Shown here one piece after another: positions 43,757-54,555 of a stretch of DNA of 64,000 bases; the first letter of the stretch is position 1, and each line of letters begins with the position of its first letter. Origin of the DNA: Lactifluus volemus (lineage: Eukaryota; Basidiomycota; Agaricomycetes; Russulales; Russulaceae); the NCBI GenBank assembly GCA_022376515.1, contig WTXI01000067.1, positions 62,001 to 126,000 on the forward strand, in the 5' to 3' direction. The translations under genes and the position numbers were made by a program. The notes beneath the pieces were generated by a model. That model saw nothing but the letters and a program-made list of their open reading frames with translations, had not been told where the DNA came from and did no database searches.

Positions 43757-45949
43757 GTGGCAGAATCGTCTTGGCTGGTGGTTCTATACCATTTAGCTCA
43801 CAGGCTGGTACAATTTGGATGGCACAATGGCCTTTCAATTACTCGTATACGTTTCGTTTGAATGTCTCTGGATCTAGGTAGTGTTTTGAGTCGAGTACGG
43901 GGGTGATGACACTACTTGGATTGATTGACAATAAATGTTGTTGAACCGTTCGAGACGGAGGATAGAGAGCGCGACCCGCCATACGTTGACAATCGCTGGC
44001 ATTGTCTACACCACCCTATCGTTCTTCCTCTTCATACTTGCTTCCGTCTACCTCATTGTGTGACTTTTTCATTTTTCAAGTCGGGAAGCATACCCGCGCA
44101 GCGCAGAAGTGGTCCGTGTTCTGGTCGATCGCGACGACTCAGACCCTCCTCTTCAGTGTTTCCCACTTTTTTTGACACGCTCGAGGCATTATTCCGCCCA
44201 ACCATATTTCTCTTCCCCCGCCGCTGCCAGAGGCCTCAAATTCTAGGTCGCTCAATCAACATCAGGATCAGTGGTGCGGGCGGAGAAACTGGTGAAGACG
44301 ATGAAAGCGCGAAAAGGTCGTCACGGTACATGATCCAAGAGATGAGGCGCATGTTCCAGTTTGATGCGCAGAGATAAGATAAACTTTATTAATAAGTTGA
44401 CATTTATTTGCAAAATGGGGTTCATCGAGATCTATTCGTATCAACCCATAAAGAGTAAAGCCCTTGAATCTAGATTCTGGACACTGGCGCCAACTACAAG
44501 GCGGGCCAGTTCTTAGAATCTTAGATCGATAAGAACGAGAAAAGATTGATTGTCGCCTTCACAAAGTCTTCACCCTTCCAACGCACCCACGCGCACCTGG
44601 CGCACCACAATGGACACTGTTACCCTTGCCGTGGGGAATAACCCTTCGCCGGCCGCAACCCGTGGCTGCGATGGCGGCAGAAGCACCACATGTAGCACGC
44701 CCGGGCCGAATGTCACCGCGGTACGTTGATTATTAATACTTTCCCACCACACAAACGAGTCGCGCGTGACTCGCGTCGAGTGGACGCGTCGCTGTGTTAT
44801 TGATTGTCTTGCACACAATTGCTACCCCGCTTCCTTCTCCTCACATGAGATTCACCTCTGAGTTGCTCTTCAAGTTCCCAATTTACGGCCCTAATGGCTG
44901 TAATTGTATTCTATCCCAAGGATGACAGCATCACGGCGAACGAAGCCAGCTGCATTAGCCTAAGCCTCCAGCGAATGCGGCCATCTTGCCATCTAATCTG
45001 CTAGCTTGAGCAGCTCCCGCGTTCACAAGTTCACATACCCTGACTACTGAATGCGCTCTCAATGTCTCCCATTTCCTTTTGCACCTCCTGCTGAACTTCC
45101 TGAGCAAATTAGAGGAAATGGCATGGCAACTCCCAGCAGCGCCAACTACAGGACCTCCATCCTTGATATGTGGTGTTGGCACTCCGACAACTGTTGAAAG
45201 CAGCTCACCACCGACCACCCCTGCATGATCGTTCGCAGGACAATCTCATTCGACTTTGGCCTCCCTTCATCCCCCAGTGCATAAGCGGTGTGTGGTGGAG
45301 CGATTTCAGTTGCGCGGCAACATATTTTGTATTTCTGCCGGCCGGGACAATCCACAACAAAACCAGTCGAATGGCCACCTCCTGATAAAGACCAGCGGTT
45401 GACACGGCACCCCAAGGCCAAAAACATGAGTTGTAAGCCTTTGCTCGTGCGTCCTATAATTTGTTTTATTCACTTTCTTCACATTTTCGGAGGAGAACGA
45501 GAAATATGGTAGGGCGGGAAAATGTCTCGAGCGTGTCAATAAAGCGGGAAACAACGAAGAAGAGGAGGGTCCGAGTCGTCGCGCTCGACCTGAAACACCG
45601 ACCACTTCTGCGCCGCGCGGGTACGCTTCTCAACTTGAAACATGAAAATGTCACACAATGAGGTGGACGGAAGCAAGTATGAAGAGGCAGAATGATAAGG
45701 TCACGTAGACAATGCCAGCGATTGTCAACGTATGGTGGCTCGTGCTGTCTCTATCCGCCGTCCCGTACGGTTCAACAACATATATTGTCAATCAATCCAA
45801 GTAGTGTCATCACCCCCTTACTCGACTCAAAACACTACCTAGATCCAGAGACATTCAAACGAAACGTATACGAGTAATTGAAAGGCCATTGTGCCATCCA
45901 GCCTGTGAGCTAAATGGTATAGAACCACCAGCCAAGGCAATTCTGCCAC
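43757..45949. other. Spacer between copies c and d, with decayed small ORFs
   Basis: Palindromic in layout: the 3' flanks of copies c and d mirror each other. A plus-strand frame of 150 codons (43925-44377) contains RPQILGRSINIRISGAGGE and ends MFQFDAQR, related to 35.37-35.12 and 46.9-47.1 kb. Acidic ORF remnants lie at 44.2-44.0 (-) and 45.48-45.70 (+). The 44.57-44.95 segment is an inverted copy of 34.56-34.93 kb. None can be called a functional gene. Confidence 0.4.
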
Positions 45950-46291
45950 TTATTTGCCGTGGTGAGCATGGAAATGCTCGACAATCATCTCGAAGGTCGG
46001 TTCCGTATCAAATTCGTGCTCGGCGACCAGTCTGGTACCATCCTCCATAATCTTGACCTTATACTTATGGGGATTCGTGCTCGAGGTCATGGTGAACATG
46101 GTCCATTTCCCGCGGGTATTGGACTTGCAATCGCCGTGGACCTTATGCCACGTCCCCTTGGGTTCCCAGACGCCGGTCATCTTGGTAGCATCAAGGTGAG
46201 CGACATAGTCGGCGAGTTTGAGCTTTGCTGGCTGTATATGATGTATTAGTCCACCGGCTAGTACTTGCATGCATAAGATCTAACTGACCAT
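45950..46291 (-). CDS. 94 aa family protein, copy d (ATG-only first exon)
   Basis: Model complement(join(45950..46231, 46289..46291)), 94 aa. The ATG is followed by GTCAGT (a weaker donor than in the other copies) and a 57-base intron ending TATACAG. Exon 2 gives PAKLKLADYVAHLDATKMTG, WHKVHGDCKSNTRGKW, MTSSTNPHKYKVKIMEDG, LVAEHEFDTEPTFEMIVEHFH and ends AHHGK. The TATA box is at 46478-46485. It is closest to the 3' fragment at 33.5 kb. Function unknown; probably a soluble small protein. Confidence 0.8.
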
Positions 46292-46477
46292 GATGAATGA
46301 CTAGATATAAGTTCAAAATTTAATTCGCGAGAGCTGCTGACTGGTTGTTTGTTGACTGAGACGATCTGGAGTGAAGCTATGCTGAGCGCGGCGCTCCTGT
46401 GGTAAGATGTAAATGTGCGTTACCTGTGTGGATCGAGTGTGCTCAAGTTGATGCTGGACGTGAAGCAAATCCTGGGG

Positions 46478-46485
46478 TTTATATA
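46478..46485 (-). promoter_or_regulatory. TATA box of 94 aa family copy d
   Basis: TATATAAA on the minus strand within AACCTATATAAACCCCAGG, about 190 bases before the ATG at 46291. Confidence 0.72.
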
Positions 46486-46499
46486 GGTTTCTGAGTGGC

Positions 46500-48969
46500 T
46501 TTCCTTCCAATAGGAGAACTGGCTATTGAAAAGTCCAGAAAGACTCGTGCACAGGCCACTGCCAGTGCGGTCACCTCTATGCCACCCGGCTCTGAGAAAT
46601 CTATCCGATGAATTACGACAATATTATTACAGCACTACTGTAGGTGGCGGCTCGTCATGATTGCCCTCGGTTACATTACAACTTGGTCCGCACACTGGCA
46701 GCCAATCAAAGCCAACAACAGCTCAGGCGTTCAGGGTCGGGTGTATTACTTCCGCGTGACCAATGTCAAGCACTGATGCTGAAAGGACACTGCGACGTGT
46801 TGTACTAGTAGTAATGCCATTCATATTTTTGTATGGATGCTACGCCACGTCACTACACAGAGTCTTGAGGGCCTCAAAGTCTAGGTTGCTCACCGAACAT
46901 CAACATAACATCAGGATCAGTGGTGCGGGGGGCGAATATGATGAAACATTATCTCTTATCAGTCTAGTAGTAGCAGAGTCCATCGTCGTGAGCCAGATGT
47001 GACGTGCACGCATTGGAAGGATAATAGCGCGAGAAAAGGCCATAAAGATTTCACATGATGATCCAAGCGATGAGGCGCCTGTTCATGTTGATGCGCAGAG
47101 ATAAGATAAAAAGATTTTAATCAATTGACATTTATTGCAAGGACACTGGTGTCAAATATAATTCTGCGGAGGGGGCAAGGGCGATAGAATCCTAGATCGA
47201 TAAGAACGAGGAAGGATTGATTGTCGCCTTTACAAAGTCTTCACTCTTCACCCTTCCAACTCACCCATGCGCACCTGGCGCGCCACAACGGACATATTGC
47301 TCTTGCCGTGGGGGATACTGTAGTCCTTCACCGCCCGCAGCCCGTGGCGGTGAGAGCGGCAGAAACACCATATGCAGCACGCCCGGGCCGCAGGGCAGGG
47401 CCGATTCTCCTAAATGTCACGTGCTATATCGGGGCGGGCAGACTCGGACCTAACTTACATTGAATTACTACATTACCTCCATTCGAGACTGTCCCCATGC
47501 AAAGAGGCCATCCACTGGCAATACATCCGACCCTGAGATGTTGTTGGCTGTGATTGGTGGATCTAAGTATTAATATAACCGAGGGCAATCATAATGAGCC
47601 GCCACCTACAGTAGTGCTGTAATACCCCTGCCGCCCCAAAACCGTCGTTACTCATCGGATATGGCCAGACAACCGGGAACAGCATAAACGATGGGTGTCG
47701 CAGGATTGGTATGTGGTCATATAACCCGGACACCGAGCACGCAATGATCATCACACCACAATAAGGAAAAATAGAATAGGCGGTTACTGCATCGTTCACG
47801 TGGTTTTTCTTTCTTTCTTATCCTTTCCATGCGCGATCACCTTCTAACACACTGTTTCACATTCAAATCATAAGTTTGTCTTCGGTGGGTACGTCAAACC
47901 TTTTCATTCGTGAATGGGAGGTGGGTGAGCATGCAACATATACCGATTTCGCTAGTCATCTTTATGGTCCAGAATCGGAAACGTTCTTCTGGCTGCCGCG
48001 CTGTCTTTCTTTCACTTCTCGGTCCTGTCCTTCGAAGCTCCGGCGTGGGTCAGTACCGCCCTATTGCCATGGCCAGTCAGTTGTGGCCCACTGGCCGTCC
48101 ACGTCATCGTGTCACCCGCAGCGCTCTCCTGCCTCAGCGGTTTCAAATACACCGTTTGGCATCGAAGAATTTCGAGAGCTGCAAGCAACGTAGGATTTCA
48201 TCCCAAGAACGATGAATCCGAATTCGATGTTGTTTGAAAAATCGATTGATTTGCTGCTGACATCCGTCTGGCCCAGTGATGATAAGAGAGGCGGATAGTT
48301 GGCATATGGTGCGGTCCACTTCAAAGTTCTCCCTGTGTCTTATGGTATTGCCTTCACGCTGCGTGTCCAGCCACCACTCAGGCTGTAGCCGGTTGTTCCG
48401 AGTCCCAGTGGAATCTGTGTATAGTCTATGGCTTCACACGCTTCGCCTTCTCCCTTTTTCTATCCTTAACTGATTCAATGGTGGGACATTCGAGTAGAAT
48501 GTCTCGTCCTTTTCAATTTCGGCGTCATCATCGTCGGAAAGTTCGGTCGCTCAAGTTGTGATCAACGTCTACTTGAGATACCACCGTTGCTGTTGCGGGT
48601 GGGCATGGGACCGCTGCAGAGTCGGTCGAAAGGGATGCGATCGCCGGCGCGAAGGGACAATAGACTATCGACCGTAATCAGTAATGTTCACGGAAATCGC
48701 CATCACAGCTGATACGTGCCATGCGGAGGCCCAGGCACGCGGAAGCAAGGGTAGGGCGTGCCATCAGCGGCATTTCTAGTTAGTCATTGTATGGCTTTTC
48801 ACTCCGGCAAGTGAATGGGCATGCGAGAACGAATGAAATTGCTCTTCGTGCCACTTCCGGTGATCTAAGTTCTCCTAGATACCGGTGACCTTGTTTTGAA
48901 ATTCGAGGTCACAAGCGCTTATCATATTTTACACGTGTACCCACAGTTGATGAGCGCAGTACCAGTATC
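46500..48969. other. Right-arm-specific block without a supported gene
   Basis: A short inverted repeat pairs 46.62-46.68 with 47.58-47.63 kb (CACTACTGTAGGTGGCGGCTC and its complement). A third copy of the 34.9/44.6 kb block lies at 47.22-47.45. A plus-strand frame at 47876-48193 is open but unrecognised. The block has no counterpart in the left arm. Confidence 0.4.
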
Positions 48970-49930
48970 GTCATGGGAAAATTCTATTTTTCTCGCCCTG
49001 CTACATCTGCCAGTGCTCACGTAGCGGTGTGCATGTATCCCCAGCCGTCAGATCTCGACCAGCTTAGCAATGCGGAAATAAATTCTCGAGCTCAGAAGGA
49101 ATGCCTCGAGGCCCAAACTATGCTCAGAGGCCGGTGTCATCCAACTGACGCCCAGCACTGTCGCAAAGGCTTTCCAAGACTTGGCCGAAGGCGCTGTAGA
49201 CTCGCCAGAAGCGAACGCGCTCGACCTCCTGTTCGCACAGACGACTATCCCCGTCCCACGCGTTCGCCGCATTGTGAAACGCCAATAGCATTTCTTGACC
49301 ATCATGGACTACATCCCAGGTTCAACTCTAACTGACGTTCGAGGGGTGTGTCCTGCCACTCGCGCTATGGTTACGTGTCAAGAGCCGATACCTCACCATT
49401 ATGTCATCGGTTAGCTACAAGCTCGCCTGTCTCGCCCTCGCCTCCTGCTCCCTGACCCTCCTGCATTCCCAGCCCTATTCCAACGTTTGACCAACTCTTT
49501 CGACGTGGCGGAAAATCCAGGTGGCTTTTACATTGCGCTTGCTATATCCCGGGCCGTCAGCTCCGTCGCCTGAAAGTGTCTGCCACTGGCACGACTCGGA
49601 CGCCTGGTCCACTGAGCGCGCGAGGAGCACGGATATGTAAATCCCCTATTTTTGGTCAAGTTCAATGTCATCGCGGTCCATTTGCCTCGTATCCTTATCT
49701 CTTAGCGTTTTTCAACGAGCGCCCCCAGGCGGCAATGAACGACGAGAAATTATCTCGGGACGACTTCTCGAGGAACGATTTAACAATCCCCAACCGCTCG
49801 TTCTCACAGATCAGGATCTCAACGTTAGAAACGCCATCGTAGGCGAAGGTGGTCGCTTTTGGGTCGTTGACTGGGGATGGGCAGGGGGTTGTACTTTACT
49901 TGAACGAATGCGGCACTGCCAGTGATACGT
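48970..49930 (+). pseudogene. APH-family phosphotransferase-like gene, N-terminal and central part, broken
   Basis: In one frame the sequence reads QLTPSTVAKAFQDLAEGAVD, SPEANALDLLFAQTTIPVPRVRRIV (typical APH N-lobe and linker), a TAG stop, then LTIMDYIPGSTLTDVRG (hinge, IMxYIPG motif). Later, in shifted frames, it reads SPIFGQVQCHRGPFASY, FFNERPQAAMNDEKL, PLVLTDQDLNVRNAIVGEGG and FWVVDWGWAGG. The catalytic-loop histidine is changed (TDQDLN). After GWAG a deletion of roughly 190 bases joins directly to sequence that is 3' of the gene in the left arm. It has multiple breaks and is non-functional. Confidence 0.75.
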
Positions 49931-51823
49931 CCTGACTGGATAAGATTCTCACTTGTACTTCAAGTTGTCACGGTCCTAGTACAAATTCCATAGTACAACG
50001 GTTTGGCTTCTCCCTATCTGATCGGCTATTGTGGTGTGGTACTCAATGGTAGAACTTGGCATCGGGTTCGTCGGGCACCCAAAACCTGTGATCAGCGGGA
50101 ACCTTCAAGTAAGGAATGTTCGCTTCTGGTGGAAGGTTTGTATGAAACTGAGGAATTATGAAATGGAGAGACAATCTGTATGAGGGTATCGGGGCTTCTG
50201 TCGCCCCGATTCTACTGATGGAGATGTGGTAACCTGAGTGTACGGTACTTCATCCATCAGACCACACGATCAGGAGCATTGGCTGACCTGACCCTGATGT
50301 TGATGCATGATCCGTTCTTAATTATTCAAGATAGACTTGGGCTCAGTTGGCTGTGCAACACCGTAAGCTTCTAATTGTTGTTTGTAAGCTTAGCCTAAGC
50401 AAGGTGACTGCCAGTGGATTTGAATTTCGTGACTAAAGTTTCATCGTTATTTCGACTATCAGCCGCTGTCTGGGTAACGTTTGCGTATGTTGAATGATGA
50501 GGCTGTTGGATAGAGTCGCCAGCGAGACAGAGCCTGTACTCTTATGATATTTCCACCACATGATAACAAGTATCCATTTGCGTAGCCAACTCCGAGTCCC
50601 TCGCTTATAAACTGGCAAAAATGTGCTTATCTGTCCAAAAATGCTTGGAAACTCCTATAAGTGACGAGAGCCGTTGATCTGAACGTAAAGAAGCATGGAA
50701 GACATGATCTATTGATGGCACAAAGTGATCGCAATAGCTCCTAGCTTCTGAGCTCAGGGAAATGATCGATGAAGTAGTCGTCGTCGTCGTGATTGAGGTC
50801 AGTACACTTCTGTATCACAACGAGATTGATGGGAACGCGTGGTCATGGAGCGGATTTATTGATAATGAAAATAATGGATGGCAACTCTCTCAGCAAGTTA
50901 TGAATAGAAATCCGGACAACGTGGAAGCCCAACGATAAAAACGTTCATCCATTAAAGATGGCGTCATCATCGCTCGGACCGGCTTGACCCGGTCCCGCAA
51001 TCAGGTTACTACGTGGCAGATGCATGGCCAATTCAATTCAACCTCGCTCACACGATGCATAACGGCGTTTTTGACTTGAGTATGTTGAGCGCTGCTACAT
51101 GACATGCATGTCAATTCGGGATGGAAGCTTCCAATTCAAGTTCAATTGAACGAACATCGATGAAACCCTGAGTACGGAGCAGAAAGGAACGCATCATATG
51201 TACCTAGAAATCGTTCGTGGAATCGCGTTCCTTGCGAGTGATAAATGCACCCTGCACGAGGTGGACGGGTTCATCCTTTTCAAGGTTTTCTGATGCGAGA
51301 AGGCGCACCACCGTTTCCCGTGCGAAACCGGCTTATCGTTTTCTGCGATGTTCCCACTGTCGTGAGGGGGCCAGTGTTTGCCTCGTCGACCGGCTATGCT
51401 GCACTCTGCCCGCGGTTGAAGGGCTCGAGGATAAAATCCTGGAGTGCGAGGCGTAACGGTCGTGCTCCTCGTCGTAACGTCACTCAGGGGAGCGACATCT
51501 TTGGCGATGCAAGAATTTGCTCGAAGAGATGAGACGAAGAACAGGAAAACTTGAATACATGGAGGGCTTGCGGGAGGTCGTTGTTCCAAAGTTGCTAATA
51601 ATTTCTTTCCCGCCGGTGTTGCGGTTTTGACTCAAGGAAGTCCCGCCGTCGATCAGTAAAGCCGCCTACTGGCACTTTCAGCTAAAGAATGGCTTTTTTT
51701 TTTCGCTTCCACCAAGTTTCTTTGGTTACTATTTCGCAAAACAAAGGCTACATTTCCTGATGTAGTCGGTGAATCTATCTAACTTGCATCCGCTGACTCG
51801 CTCCGCCTTCCAGGTCCTGCCCA
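49931..51823. other. Outer right arm and adjoining region, no supported gene
   Basis: From 50.0 to 50.93 kb the sequence mirrors 32.7-31.84 kb. Beyond 50.94 kb it is unique. A minus-strand frame of 131 codons (51589-51194) and an antisense one are open, but no motif or conservation supports them. Confidence 0.4.
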
Positions 51824-52915
51824 TCATCCTCTCTCGGCATATTTCAAATACTTGTCAGGGTTTTGGAAGTGCAGTTTGAACCCATGAGCCTGTAGCTTCT
51901 TCCGCATCGTCATCCCGATGGCGCCTTCTTCGTCCTCATTAAACTTGGCCCTTCCCCAGTCTTGCTCCGACTCGTTCCCTCGGAATCTACATAGACCAAA
52001 GTCGATCATGTAGACTTGGAATTTTCCCCCATTGGAGGTAATCATGATATTACCGGGGCGTACGTCCCGGTTCAAAATATTATGGCTGTCGAGTATGCGA
52101 ACAATTCCAAGCGCTTGGTCGACGAGACCTTGCCATGCAGTGCTAGGAGTGTGTTTATCCATATCTGACATGCTGAACCCGTGGATGTATTCGAGTAAGA
52201 CTCCCTTGATGTGGAAATGGTCCGAGTCTTTGGCATTCGGTGGTGTAAGCTTGAGCTCCACGGAGGCGAGAAGATGGGGAATCTGGTGGCCCTGATAGCT
52301 GCTTAGTGCGGCGTAGGTGGCCGTTTCAGCCTGGAAGCACTTGAACAGTTCGTCGCCCAGGTAAGCTTCATTCTGAGCGGCGTTCCAGCGCTCTCCCGTG
52401 GAATCTAGGTAACCCGGAATACTATGAAGGTCGTGGAGAAATCCGTTGATTGCACCGCTCTCGACATCGCGGATGTAGGCCTCTTCAATTTGCTTTGTCC
52501 AATGGCCGAGGCCATTGTCCTCTCGATGCTGTTCGGCAAAGCGACGATCAAAGAGCTTGAGAAAGGCCGTTTTTGGTTGTTGGCCTCCGGCCTGAATGTC
52601 GACGATCATAGCGCAGGAGAGTGTTCGCGGAGTAATAAGTTGGCGAACATGCACGTGGATTTGGGATCCTTTGGCTGGGCCGATGACGTCGAGAGTCAAT
52701 TGTTGGTTGACGTGGTAATCCTCAAAGGGAGAGTGCTGAGCAGGCTGGGAGGGGGTTATCTTAGCAGGCTGTGACGGAGGTTTCTGAGCAGGCTTGGGAG
52801 TGGGCTGAGGTTTCTGAGCGGGCTTGGGAGTGGGCTGAGGTTTCTGAGCAGGCTTGGGAGTGTGCTGAGGATTCTTAGCAGGCTGGGGAGTGTGCTGAGC
52901 AGGATGGGAAGGCAT
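51824..52915 (-). CDS. Fungal kinase-fold protein with proline-rich N-terminal repeats, 363 aa
   Basis: Single exon from ATG at 52915 to the stop at 51824. Residues 1-60 are PKPAQKPQPT-type repeats. After SPFEDYHVNQQLTLDV the protein follows the 40.9 kb paralogue: AFLKLFDRRF, GVLLEYIHGFSM, ILNRDVRPGNIMI (catalytic loop; the usual N after RP is G, with N two residues on), VYMIDFGLCRFRG (DFG) and GMTMRKKLQAHGF. Both lack a clear glycine-rich loop and have D-V-R-P in place of a canonical HRDLKPEN. Activity as a protein kinase is possible but unproven. The N-terminal extension is not in the other copy and arose by minisatellite expansion. Confidence 0.85.
   Translation of the reverse strand: MPSHPAQHTPQPAKNPQHTPKPAQKPQPTPKPAQKPQPTPKPAQKPPSQPAKITPSQPAQHSPFEDYHVNQQLTLDVIGPAKGSQIHVHVRQLITPRTLSCAMIVDIQAGGQQPKTAFLKLFDRRFAEQHREDNGLGHWTKQIEEAYIRDVESGAINGFLHDLHSIPGYLDSTGERWNAAQNEAYLGDELFKCFQAETATYAALSSYQGHQIPHLLASVELKLTPPNAKDSDHFHIKGVLLEYIHGFSMSDMDKHTPSTAWQGLVDQALGIVRILDSHNILNRDVRPGNIMITSNGGKFQVYMIDFGLCRFRGNESEQDWGRAKFNEDEEGAIGMTMRKKLQAHGFKLHFQNPDKYLKYAERG
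52760..52895 (-). repeat. Minisatellite, 30-base unit, coding for PKPAQKPQPT
   Basis: Four to five tandem copies of a unit like GGTTTCTGAGCAGGCTTGGGAGTGGGCTGA (given on the plus strand in two parts of this unit's length) lie in frame within the kinase-fold gene. Outer copies are more diverged. Copy number could vary between strains. Confidence 0.8.
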
Positions 52916-54555
52916 CGTTTCGATAAGGCAAGGTAGGAGTGAGTGTGAGTGAGAAGGGAATTGAGCAGACTACCGATTCCTTTTTTATTATTATCTGCAT
53001 TTATATCCCGCTACAGACGCAGTCCCCGGGTACGATGGTACAGGATTGGATCAGGCGGACGTGAGCAGGTATTGTGGCTGGACGGTACAAAGTGATCGTT
53101 CTACGTATGCGGGATTTCTGGGGTTTCTGGGGCTGTGTCGTGTGGCGTCAGGTAGCTCGGGTCCCAAATTTGTCTTGGCGCCAGAAAAGCGGGGGTTAAC
53201 TTAAAGAAGCGAGCGCCCATGGCCCCGCCTCCCTGGGCTGTACGCAGGAGGGCGGGCGTCGCGGTCAACGGAGCGCAGGAATTCGTGTCGGACTTCGGGG
53301 AAGTAAGTGATGATATGTTCAACTTTTGCCACATACAGTATCAGGTCCGACACACCTTGTCACATGAAGTATCCATAGGCCATCTGCCGGTCCAAATCCT
53401 TCTGGGACTTGATGGGTGCCGCAAGTGCAGTTCGCAAGGGGTTTAGGCAGGTACTCCGGGTTTAAGGGCAAACCCGTCGGTGCGTCTCCTCCGTTCCATG
53501 ACCAAAGTGGGAAGCTACCCCCGAAACGCTCCGAGCGTGGGAAGATGTCAGGCTCCCGGGCTCTCCGAGTCGACATGATCATGATGGAAGCGGAAAGTTG
53601 TAAGTACTCAATTACGATTGTTCTAGCAGCACGACCTCTCAAGTTAAGAATAGCACGGGTTTTGAGAATCGCCGTGTCTGACCGTATTATTCGCATCGTC
53701 GCATCGTATGATTGGGCAGCAAGGCTTTCAATTACAGCATTACTGTAGGTTGTGGCCCATCTCCACACATTAATAATCGGGCGCATGTATATTTCGGTGT
53801 TTATCTGATTAGTGCTAAGGGTCAAATGTGTTGAATGGCCTCTGGTATTCATGGGCAGTCAGAAAAATTCAGTTTCGCATCGCAATCACTGGCATCACGA
53901 TCGATTCATCATGACCATGACCCCGTGACTGAGCACAAGGTCAATAAATTGCTGACAAGGAGCATTGACTGACCCTGACGCTGATGCGTGGATACGTATA
54001 AAATAGGCTTGGCCCGTGCTGTGTTGCTCGCATGCAAGGTTTGTGCGGGCGATATCCGACTGGCGTGCCTCGCAGGAACCATCAAAAGCTCACGTGAATT
54101 CCTTTCCCTGTACGGGACGTCCGAATAGCCCGTTCAGGAGTTTCCTCAGTTTGCAATGACTGTAAATCGATCTCGTTTCTAGTCGCACAGGCGAATGGAA
54201 CTTTTCGAAATGTCTGCCTTTTGGTGGCTTACTGAAGTATGTCTTCTGACGACATGAGTGTGTCTACTGCGATTCAAGTTCATCCTTTTCTGAATGCAAA
54301 ATCCATACGAATTTGCACACAAGCACACTACAATATCAATTGCTCAGTTTCACCAAGGACAATGCCCTATGCCCGTCTGCACTTACAGTAACCCACTGGC
54401 AGCAAAATTCGTCGTCAGCCACGGCAGTAGTACCAGTCTCATCCGATGGAGATATGGGCCTCAAATCACCGCCTCCGGCAGAGCTAGAAGAGGAATCCCC
54501 AACGGCGTTACTAGGTTATTGCTACTGTTGCTGCCGCTGACTCTGTATAAGAGCG
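52916..54555. other. Intergenic region with a direct repeat of 58.58-58.98 kb
   Basis: The segment 53.54-53.76 kb (ATGTCAGGCTCC, then GGAAGCGGAAAGTTGTAAG, then GAATCGCCGTGTCTGAC, GCATTACTGTAGGTTGTGGCCC) recurs at 58.60-58.81 kb. It resembles the far-upstream blocks of the 94 aa family. A minus-strand frame (53852-53319) is open but covers these repeats and has no motif. Confidence 0.45.

Larger units (their letters stand above)
42540..50935. repeat. Right arm of the large inverted segmental duplication
   Basis: Partner of 31.84-36.87 kb in opposite orientation. It holds 94 aa family copies c and d, their acidic ORF relatives, the N-terminal and central part of the APH pseudogene and the outer block ending near 50935. 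It is longer than the left arm because of a 46.5-48.9 kb stretch absent on the left. Confidence 0.8.

Noticed and set aside
53319..53852. 177-codon minus-strand frame
   Set aside because: It covers non-coding repeat blocks also present at 58.6 kb, where the frame is not conserved.
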